A stretch of DNA of 6,800 nt, taken from positions 1 to 6,800 of the forward strand of contig DIVI01000183.1 in assembly GCA_002423305.1 (NCBI GenBank), given 5' to 3'. A program made the translations under genes and the position numbers. This DNA comes from Methylococcus sp. UBA6136 (GTDB lineage Bacteria > Pseudomonadota > Gammaproteobacteria > Methylococcales > Methylococcaceae). How positions within the stretch are numbered: the first letter of the stretch is position 1; each line of letters opens with the position of its first letter. Shown here one piece after another: positions 1 to 4,950 of this stretch. The notes beneath the pieces were generated by a model that did no database searches, was not told the origin of the DNA, and saw only the letters and a list, made by a program, of their open reading frames with translations.

Positions 1-60
1 TTACGTCAGGGTATGGAAGCCGAGCCAATGGAAACACCTGTGGGCAATTCAGACCTGATT

Positions 61-84
61 GGGGTTCCGAACCCCGCGTCGCGG
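61..84. repeat. Two abutting short palindromes upstream of the recombinase remnant
   Basis: GGGGTTC and GAACCCC (61-67 and 69-75) form a perfect inverted repeat around one base. They overlap CCGCG/CGCGG (74-78 and 80-84), also centred on one base. The loops are too short for a good RNA hairpin as drawn, so a protein-binding palindrome or a chance GC-rich stretch are both possible. Nothing else is recognisable in 1-139. Confidence 0.3.
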
Positions 85-139
85 CCCATCAATGTGAAAA
101 GGCCCCTTACAAACCTGATGCGTATTTTCCGCTTCACCC

Positions 140-598
140 ATGCGAGGCCTGGGTATGAAGAATGTGCAAAAAGCAAGACCTGACCACTTTCTGGGGCAAA
201 CTGAAACGAAGAAGAGTGAAAATGGCGAAGAAAGGGCGATCTACTCACGGCGCCACAACAGCATCATGTTCGCGCTGATTTACTATGGTATTGACAAGAA
301 ACAGGTAATCGCGCTGAATGCACGAACAAGCGTCGAGATGATTGACCGTTTTTATGCGTGGCAACTGGAGCCTGAGCATGTGCGCAAGCAGCTCCACACC
401 AAGAAGATCAAGCCGAAATCCAAACCCACCAAGACCGTCGTCACACCGCCTCGTCCGGCCACACAACGGGAGCTCGACATTTACATCAAGCAAGGGCCTG
501 ATAGTGTCAGTCCTGATCAAGCGGAGACGGCGGTGATTGAGAAAGTCGTCAAGAAGCCCGGTGAGAAGGCCAAAGTGGTGGTCAACTTGAAGAAGTGA
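140..598 (+). pseudogene. C-terminal remnant of a tyrosine recombinase (phage/island-type integrase)
   Basis: The frame encodes 152 residues. Residues 33-75 match the C-terminal catalytic part of tyrosine recombinases: AIYSRRH (33-39) corresponds to the box II HxxRH motif, with R38 as the likely catalytic arginine and Y35 where His is usual, and SVEMIDRFYA (64-73) holds the likely nucleophile Y72. The segment VIALNARTS (57-65) stands where most members have an LGH motif. The N-terminal core-binding domain and the first catalytic arginine are missing. Upstream in the same frame there are stops at about 56 and 95, and a neighbouring frame near 190-215 reads FWGKLKRRR, which may be frameshifted integrase sequence. 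The tail (about 80-152) is rich in Lys and Pro and unlike a normal integrase end. Intact integrases are usually 300-450 residues, so this is read as a decayed fragment. It could still be expressed from ATG 140 or 155 as a small protein. Its presence suggests a former island edge. Confidence 0.65.
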
Positions 599-606
599 TG
601 GCTGAA

Positions 607-624
607 ATTTCTAAAATTAGAAAT
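607..624. repeat. Short inverted repeat just after the recombinase remnant
   Basis: ATTTCTA (607-613) and TAGAAAT (618-624) are a perfect 7-bp inverted repeat with a 4-base loop, nine bases after the stop at 598. It is AT-rich, so as an RNA hairpin it would be weak, and no T-run follows. It may be a weak terminator relic or chance. Confidence 0.25.
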
Positions 625-690
625 AAGCAGCGTCATATGCTGATGGTTTTGCAGTCGCTAAGGCATGAAAATCATTTATTATGTAGGTGA

Positions 691-779
691 TCACGCAAAT
701 TTGAGGCGTGAAGAGACTGTGGGGCAATCCTTATCACTTCGGCCGCTTCTTTAAGCTGAAATAATTTTTTCAGTTCAGC
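691..779 (+). promoter_or_regulatory. AT-rich leader with small hairpins before the repeat-protein gene
   Basis: This leader holds TCACGC/GCGTGA (691-696 and 706-711), next to the palindrome GTGATCAC (687-694). It also holds two mutually exclusive hairpins: CTGAAA/TTTCAG (756-761 and 768-773) and GCTGAA/TTCAGC (755-760 and 774-779). GCTGAAAT also occurs at 601-608. A TTTAAT (783-788) resembles a -10 box, but I see no matching -35 box. A role in transcription or leader folding is inference only. Confidence 0.25.
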
Positions 780-800
780 ATATTTAATCTGTATCAACTA

Positions 801-808
801 AGGGGGGG
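801..808 (+). promoter_or_regulatory. Shine-Dalgarno with a G7 run for the gene at 813
   Basis: AGGGGGGG ends four bases before the ATG at 813 and supports that start. The run of seven G is unusual for a ribosome binding site. A change in tract length would alter spacing to the start codon. Confidence 0.7.
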
Positions 809-812
809 CAGC

Positions 813-2891
813 ATGTTATTAATCAAGAAAAGTACTTTATTTTCAATTTTATTGAGCTTGCTTTACGTTTTTTTTGATTCCGCTGGTGCAGAAACAATTA
901 TTGGAGGCGGGATACTAAAGTCCGATTCGGTATGGAGTAAAGAGAATTCACCATATATTCTCCAGGGAAGCGTTCAGCTGTCGCAAGGCGCGAAACTAAC
1001 GATTGAGCCCGGTGTTGTTGTGCACGGAAATAACAATTCCATAAGGATTTGGGGAGAGTTGTCGGCTGTAGGCACAAAAATCGATCCGATTATAGTTAAT
1101 AATTTATCAATATATCCGGGGAATTCGCAAGCATCAAGCGATACTCATGGGTTAATCGCTATAAAATACACGCAGCTCTATAGCTCTAAGATTTATTACC
1201 CATCCGGCGATGCTGTTTACGGATCTTTGATACTGACTGATTCATATATTGAAAATCTTGATTATATGTACATTTGGTATCCGGTTCGCGATTCAGTAAT
1301 TCAAAGAAACGTATTTATAAAGCCAAACTTGATTAGCTCTGGGCTAATGGTTAACTTGAATGTTTCGAATAATTTATTTTATAAGCAAAGTGCACCACTA
1401 ACGAACTGGGCTGCTTACGGTAGTGCTCAAATGATCGTTGAGAAGAACTCTTTCCTTGCTGCTGAGGGAAATATCCTCGCGCTTCAATATGATAGTTCAT
1501 CAATGACTGCACCATATAACTACTGGGGTGGTCTGTCTGATCAGGATATACAAGATAGGATTTTGGATAAGAATGATGACTTGGCTCTTCCTGGATATAT
1601 AGAATACCAACCAATCCTGAGTGAGCCTGACGCGGGAACCCCAAAGTTTATTACCCACACAGTCACGGTAGGAGGCATTGAGGGCGGTGTTGTTTTGTTT
1701 GATCATCAACCATTAGAAACTAACTGCAACAGCACGATATGCAATTATGTTTTTTTTAATGGCGTAATAACCACCCTAAGTTTTGTGCCAGAGAAAAACT
1801 ACACATTCAATGGCTGGACTGGGGATTGCTCATCCAGCAACCAATGCACAATTCGAGTCGATTCAGATAAGACCATCAACGCGTCAGTACAGGAGAATAT
1901 CCGGTATAACAAATTAGTCGTAACAAAGACGGACTTGGGAAATGGAACCATTGCGAGCATACCAGCAGGAATTAGCTGCGGCACTTCATGTTTGGCCAGT
2001 TTTAAGAATGGAACAAGCGTGACGCTAAATGCCACGCCTGATTCAAATTATGTTTTTTCTGGTTGGGGGGGGGGAAGTTGCTCCGGCACTGGAACATGTA
2101 CGGTCACTATGGACTCGGATAAGAGTGTAACCGCTTCGTTTACCTATTCACCTCCTCCTCCAAATAGCCATACGTTGAGCGTATCAAAAGTTGGATCGGG
2201 CACGATCACAAGTGTCCCAGCAAGCATCAGCTGTGGAGCAACTTGTAGCACTCAGTTTGTTCATGGATCGACTGTCTCATTGCTTGCCCAACCCGACTAT
2301 GGCTTTGCATTTGCTGGTTGGAGTGGAGCATGTGCATCGACAGGGACATGTGTTGTCACAATGGACAGCGATAAATCAGTGTCAGCCAATTTCATCGAGC
2401 TACCCAAGTACCCTGTCAAAGTCACCAAGCCCAGTACTGGGGTGATTAGCAGCGAACCAGCCGGAATTCTATGTGGTGGTTCGAACAGGCAGTGCGCCTC
2501 TACTTTCTCATCTGCCAAGCTGATCGCTACTCCTAATCCTGGTTATGAGTTCATACGATGGAATGGTTGCCAAGCGCCCGAAGGCAACATTTGCTACATC
2601 AAGCCGACAGGCAAAATGGCTCTGAGCGCCGTGTTCAAGAAGCTGCCGAAGTTCAAGATCAAGATCAGCAAAAACACACTGGGTTCGATAACGAGTACAC
2701 CTGCCGGATTGAATTGCCCGGACAAGAAGAAATCTTGCGTAGTGAGCTTTATAAAAGGCACGGAAGTAACGCTGAATGCAGCTCCGCAGTCAGGGCGCGT
2801 TTTCGTAGGTTGGGGCGGAGCCTGTTCTGGAACGGATAGCTGCCAGTTGCTCATGGATGGCAACAAGAGCTTAGGGGCTAATTTCCAGTGA
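813..2891 (+). CDS. Secreted beta-helix protein with five divergent InlB B-like repeats
   Basis: The gene encodes 692 residues. Residues 1-26 are a clear Sec signal peptide: KK at 5-6, a hydrophobic core at 9-21 and an AGA cleavage site before E27. Residues about 27-270 read like a parallel right-handed beta-helix module. It opens with PYILQGSV (48-55) and LTIEPGVVV (62-70), and closes with NYWG (236-239) and a D-rich segment leading to YQPIL (265-269), a layout common in secreted bacterial beta-helix proteins. Five repeats of about 75-80 residues follow (281-359, 366-443, 452-527, 533-607, 613-691), joined by short linkers, one with four prolines (447-450). They match the divergent InlB B-repeat pattern (GxGxI, PAGIxC, GxxVxLxAxP, GWxGxC, MDSDKSVxAxF). 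The protein ends right after repeat 5 with no PEP-CTERM, LPXTG or transmembrane anchor, so it is probably released or periplasmic. The start is supported by the G-rich ribosome binding site. Function is unknown; adhesion or polysaccharide binding is a guess. Homopolymer tracts are T8 at 868-875, T8 at 1750-1757 and G10 at 2065-2074. The 5' half is AT-rich. Confidence 0.85.
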   Translation: MLLIKKSTLFSILLSLLYVFFDSAGAETIIGGGILKSDSVWSKENSPYILQGSVQLSQGAKLTIEPGVVVHGNNNSIRIWGELSAVGTKIDPIIVNNLSIYPGNSQASSDTHGLIAIKYTQLYSSKIYYPSGDAVYGSLILTDSYIENLDYMYIWYPVRDSVIQRNVFIKPNLISSGLMVNLNVSNNLFYKQSAPLTNWAAYGSAQMIVEKNSFLAAEGNILALQYDSSSMTAPYNYWGGLSDQDIQDRILDKNDDLALPGYIEYQPILSEPDAGTPKFITHTVTVGGIEGGVVLFDHQPLETNCNSTICNYVFFNGVITTLSFVPEKNYTFNGWTGDCSSSNQCTIRVDSDKTINASVQENIRYNKLVVTKTDLGNGTIASIPAGISCGTSCLASFKNGTSVTLNATPDSNYVFSGWGGGSCSGTGTCTVTMDSDKSVTASFTYSPPPPNSHTLSVSKVGSGTITSVPASISCGATCSTQFVHGSTVSLLAQPDYGFAFAGWSGACASTGTCVVTMDSDKSVSANFIELPKYPVKVTKPSTGVISSEPAGILCGGSNRQCASTFSSAKLIATPNPGYEFIRWNGCQAPEGNICYIKPTGKMALSAVFKKLPKFKIKISKNTLGSITSTPAGLNCPDKKKSCVVSFIKGTEVTLNAAPQSGRVFVGWGGACSGTDSCQLLMDGNKSLGANFQ
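1653..2885 (+). repeat. Five tandem protein repeats, divergent InlB B type, four cysteines each
   Basis: Repeat units lie at about 1653-1889, 1908-2141, 2166-2393, 2409-2633 and 2649-2885. Each has two cysteines in its first half and two in its second (residues 305/310/339/345, 389/393/423/429, 474/478/507/513, 554/561/586/594, 635/642/671/677). That is 20 conserved Cys, fitting two disulfides per unit in an exported protein. Units 2 and 3 are the most alike. Unit 4 is most divergent: RW replaces GW and the MDSDKS stretch is lost. DNA identity between units is low, so these are old duplications and not a recent expansion. Confidence 0.8.
2065..2074 (+). repeat. Homopolymer tract of ten G inside the coding sequence
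   Basis: Ten consecutive G encode part of GWGGGSC in repeat 2. The other units have three residues between the Trp (583 in unit 4 has two) and the third cysteine, while this one has four, as if three G had been added in frame to an ancestral G7. One G lost puts a stop at 2128-2130; one G gained puts a stop at 2120-2122. Either would end the protein at about residue 435, removing repeats 3-5. Confidence 0.85.
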
Positions 2892-2921
2892 TCGCAGTCT
2901 GAAATCACGAGACTATGTAGA

Positions 2922-2948
2922 CGGGATTACTGAATTTCAGTAATCCCG
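2922..2948 (+). terminator. Perfect 12-bp hairpin after the repeat-protein gene
   Basis: CGGGATTACTGA (2922-2933) pairs perfectly with TCAGTAATCCCG (2937-2948) around a 3-base loop, 31 bases after the stop codon. Position and strength fit a transcription terminator or 3'-end protecting hairpin. No T-run follows on either strand, so it is not a textbook intrinsic terminator; it could instead belong to a small dispersed palindromic element. Confidence 0.55.
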
Positions 2949-3010
2949 AACTCCTCCCAAATGGGGTTTCCCGCACGAAAGCCCGCGTTACCTCACCCAC
3001 GCGAAATCGA

Positions 3011-3031
3011 GGTTGCAGGTTGCAGGTTGTG
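3011..3031 (+). repeat. 7-base tandem repeat GGTTGCA
   Basis: Two perfect copies of GGTTGCA (3011-3017, 3018-3024) are followed by a third degenerate copy, GGTTGTG (3025-3031). The last copy is also part of the left arm of the next inverted repeat. Confidence 0.6.
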
Positions 3032-3055
3032 GTTCGCTGACGTTCACCACAGCCT
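3024..3055. repeat. Imperfect inverted repeat AGGTTGTGGT / ACCACAGCCT
   Basis: The 10-base arms (3024-3033 and 3046-3055) differ at one position, which still allows a G-T pair in RNA. The loop is 12 bases. The pattern is reminiscent of short palindromic repeats dispersed in intergenic DNA of beta- and gammaproteobacteria; family membership cannot be settled from one copy. Confidence 0.5.
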
Positions 3056-3094
3056 ATGATGGGCACCCACTTGGTTGATGCAATCCATCGCGGC

Positions 3095-3127
3095 TGATCG
3101 GCGGCTTCGCTGCAAGCGCCGTGATCA
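3095..3127. repeat. Bulged hairpin ending about 110 bases before the opgG start
   Basis: TGATCGGC (3095-3102) and GCTT (3104-3107) pair with AAGC (3114-3117), GCCG (3118-3121) and ATCA (3124-3127), with one bulged G on the left, TG on the right and a 6-base loop. It is a stable potential structure in the spacer, either part of the repeat cluster or a factor-dependent terminator for incoming transcription. Confidence 0.4.
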
Positions 3128-3143
3128 ATCCGCACAAATTCCG

Positions 3144-3171
3144 TTACTTGCTTGCGTGCTCAGTCTAAAAT
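3144..3171 (+). promoter_or_regulatory. Weak candidate promoter for opgG
   Basis: TAAAAT (3166-3171) matches five of six -10 consensus bases and sits about 65 bases before the chosen start. The sequence 16 bases upstream, TTACTT (3144-3149), is a poor -35 box. This is the best sigma-70-like candidate I can see in the spacer. Confidence 0.22.
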
Positions 3172-3237
3172 TCGAGGCTGTCATGTGCAATTTCGCCATG
3201 GTTGCAATCAATCATTACGACGGCATTGGATAAGCTG

Positions 3238-4818
3238 ATGATCAATAAAACCAACTTTCGTATCAACGGTCGCAAGATCAGTTTTTTGTTGCTGGGGTTT
3301 GCCCTGATCAATCCGTTCATGACGGCCACGGCCGGGGCGGGGCTCGATTTTGGGCCGGGGCGTGCCTTTAGTTATGAATCGCTGGTTGAGCGGGCGGCCG
3401 ATTTGGCCAAGAAACCCTATCTGGCGCCGCCCCGGCCGATGCCCTCCGTTGTCGAGAAAATCGACTATGAGGCCTGGGGCAATATTCGTTACCGGCCTGA
3501 ATCCTCGTTGTTTGCCGAGGGGCCCGGTATCTTTCCGGCGACGTTTTTCCATCTCGGCCAGTTTTTCCAGAAGTCCGTGAAGATGCACGTGGTCGAAAAC
3601 GGCCAGGCCAAGGAAATTCTCTACAGCAACGATTACTTCTCGATGCCGAAGAACAGCGTCGCGCGCAAGTTGCCCGCTGATACCGGCTTTGCCGGATTTC
3701 GACTGCAGGAGTCGCGTCACCGCGAGGACTGGCGCACCCAGGACTGGCTTGCTTATCTGGGGGCCTCCTACTTCCGGGCCATCGGCGCGCTCAACCAGTA
3801 CGGTTTGTCGGCGCGCGGCGTGACCATTGATTCTGCCGAACCGACGCCGGAAGAGTTTCCCGATTTCACCGAGTTCTACATCGAAGGCGCCAAGACAGAG
3901 GGCGAGCCGGAGGTGATTTACGCGCTGCTCAATGGCCCGAGTATCACCGGCGCCTATAAGTTCTCGGTGCGCCGGACCGAAGGAGTCGTGCAGGATATCG
4001 ATGCCGCCCTGTTCATGCGCAAGGCCGTCGCTCGGATAGGGCTGGCTCCGCTGACCTCCATGTACTGGTTCAGCGAGACGGAAAAGCGTCGTCTGGAGGA
4101 CTGGCGTCCCGAGGTGCATGACTCGGATGGTCTGGCGATCTGGACCGGCGCCGGGGAGCGTCTGTGGCGGCCGTTGATCAATCAGCCTTATGCCGTGACC
4201 TCCAGCTTTGTCGACCAGAACCCCAAGGGATTTGGACTATTGCAGCGCGATCGCAATTTTGAAAATTATCTGGATGGCGTCAATTACGAGCGGCGCCCCA
4301 GCCTGTGGGTGGAGCCTATGGGTGAGTGGGGTCCGGGCGCTGTGCAGTTGATCGAGCTGCCGACGGATGACGAGATTCACGACAATATCGGTGCCTACTG
4401 GCGCCCGGCGGAACCGGTAAAAGCGGGCGACTCCTATCGCTTGCGTTATCGTCTGCACTGGTTGGCAGATGAACCTTATCCCGCCAAAGTTGCCAAGTGC
4501 GTCGCGACCCGGATTGGCCGCGGTGGCCAGCCCGGCAAGCCGCGGCCTCAGGGGGTTTACAAGTTCGCTGTTGAATTTGCCGGTGAAGCGCTGGACCCGT
4601 TGTGGGGCGATAGCGTCAAGGCCAAGCCGGTCATTTCGGCCTCGCAAGGCACAATCAGCGATGCCTTTATGGAGCCGATTCCCGGAACCCGTCGGTGGCG
4701 AGCAATATTTGATCTGACGCCCAAAACCAATGATCCGGTGGAGCTGCGTTTGTTTATCCAGGGTAACGGCGACGCCATGACCGAGACCTGGCTCTATCAG
4801 TTTCGTCCCGGCCGCTGA
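3238..4818 (+). CDS. opgG: Periplasmic glucan biosynthesis protein OpgG/OpgD family (GH186)
   Basis: This 526-residue protein is colinear with E. coli OpgG (511) and OpgD (551), periplasmic proteins needed for osmoregulated periplasmic glucan synthesis; OpgD is an endo-beta-1,2-glucanase founding family GH186. Residues 1-34 are a Sec signal peptide (NGRK, hydrophobic ISFLLLGFALI, cleavage at AGA before G35); there is no twin-arginine, unlike E. coli OpgD. Family blocks follow in order: FFHLGQFF (103-110), DTGFAGFR (148-155), LGASYFRAIG (174-183), QYGLSARG (187-194), EEFPDFTEF (205-213), SITGAYKF (235-242), LAPLTSM (269-275), HDSDGL (294-299), NPKGFGLLQ (328-336), RPSLWVEP (353-360), HDNIGAYW (381-388) and ETWLYQF (516-522). 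D295 and D382 align with the catalytic acids recalled for E. coli OpgD (D300, D388). The ATG at 3238 is preferred because the signal peptide fits and GGA lies 7 bases upstream. A TTG at 3202 would add 12 residues but has no ribosome binding site. Whether it is the G or D paralogue is uncertain. No opgH is visible. Confidence 0.93.
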   Translation: MINKTNFRINGRKISFLLLGFALINPFMTATAGAGLDFGPGRAFSYESLVERAADLAKKPYLAPPRPMPSVVEKIDYEAWGNIRYRPESSLFAEGPGIFPATFFHLGQFFQKSVKMHVVENGQAKEILYSNDYFSMPKNSVARKLPADTGFAGFRLQESRHREDWRTQDWLAYLGASYFRAIGALNQYGLSARGVTIDSAEPTPEEFPDFTEFYIEGAKTEGEPEVIYALLNGPSITGAYKFSVRRTEGVVQDIDAALFMRKAVARIGLAPLTSMYWFSETEKRRLEDWRPEVHDSDGLAIWTGAGERLWRPLINQPYAVTSSFVDQNPKGFGLLQRDRNFENYLDGVNYERRPSLWVEPMGEWGPGAVQLIELPTDDEIHDNIGAYWRPAEPVKAGDSYRLRYRLHWLADEPYPAKVAKCVATRIGRGGQPGKPRPQGVYKFAVEFAGEALDPLWGDSVKAKPVISASQGTISDAFMEPIPGTRRWRAIFDLTPKTNDPVELRLFIQGNGDAMTETWLYQFRPGR

Positions 4819-4832
4819 TCGGGACTGGCTGT

Positions 4833-4869
4833 TATCGGCCGATATCCCGACAGGAGCGGGATATCGGCC
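4833..4869 (+). terminator. Perfect 13-bp hairpin between opgG and the next gene
   Basis: GGCCGATATCCCG (4837-4849) pairs perfectly with CGGGATATCGGCC (4857-4869) around a 7-base loop, 18 bases after the opgG stop. Its left arm overlaps a 12-base self-palindrome, TATCGGCCGATA (4833-4844), so an alternative fold or a protein-binding site is possible. There is no T-run. It could end opgG transcription with a factor, or stabilise the opgG 3' end while letting some transcription continue. Confidence 0.55.
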
Positions 4870-4938
4870 ACGGTCTGCGGCCTTGGTGCCCGATGACGGT
4901 GGGCGTCGTCAGTAGCGGCCGACTTGGGTCCCATCATT

Positions 4939-4942
4939 AGGA
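4939..4942 (+). promoter_or_regulatory. Shine-Dalgarno AGGA deciding the start at 4951
   Basis: AGGA lies 8 bases before the ATG at 4951. The only upstream in-frame start candidate after the stop at 4894-4896 is a TTG at 4924 with no ribosome binding site, so this site supports 4951. Confidence 0.6.
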
Positions 4943-4950
4943 TATCGATA

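Larger units (their letters stand above)
2949..3197. other. Non-coding spacer with a cluster of repeats
   Basis: No convincing gene lies between the repeat-protein stop and the opgG leader. A 76-codon minus-strand frame at 2905-3135 has no ribosome binding site or recognisable domain. The spacer holds a 7-base tandem repeat (3011-3031), an imperfect inverted repeat (3024-3055) and a bulged hairpin (3095-3127), listed separately. The density of palindromes in a non-coding gap resembles REP-like or decayed MITE-like intergenic elements; that identity is inferred, not shown. Confidence 0.5.

Noticed and set aside
61..75. tRNA T-arm-like GGTTC sequence, possible attachment site
   Set aside because: No acceptor stem, anticodon arm or cloverleaf can be drawn around it.
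6..248. 80-codon minus-strand frame at the left edge
   Set aside because: It overlaps the recombinase remnant, has no recognisable motif and no convincing ribosome binding site.
3011..3031. Possible CRISPR-like repeats
   Set aside because: The repeat unit is only 7 bases with no spacers; it is a simple tandem repeat.
2905..3135. 76-codon minus-strand frame in the repeat-rich spacer
   Set aside because: It runs through the terminator-like hairpin and the repeats, so the translation reflects repeat sequence and not a protein.
3208..4119. 303-codon open frame on the minus strand inside opgG
   Set aside because: It lies wholly opposite a confidently recognised gene in GC-rich DNA, where long antisense frames are common, and shows no domain or signal.
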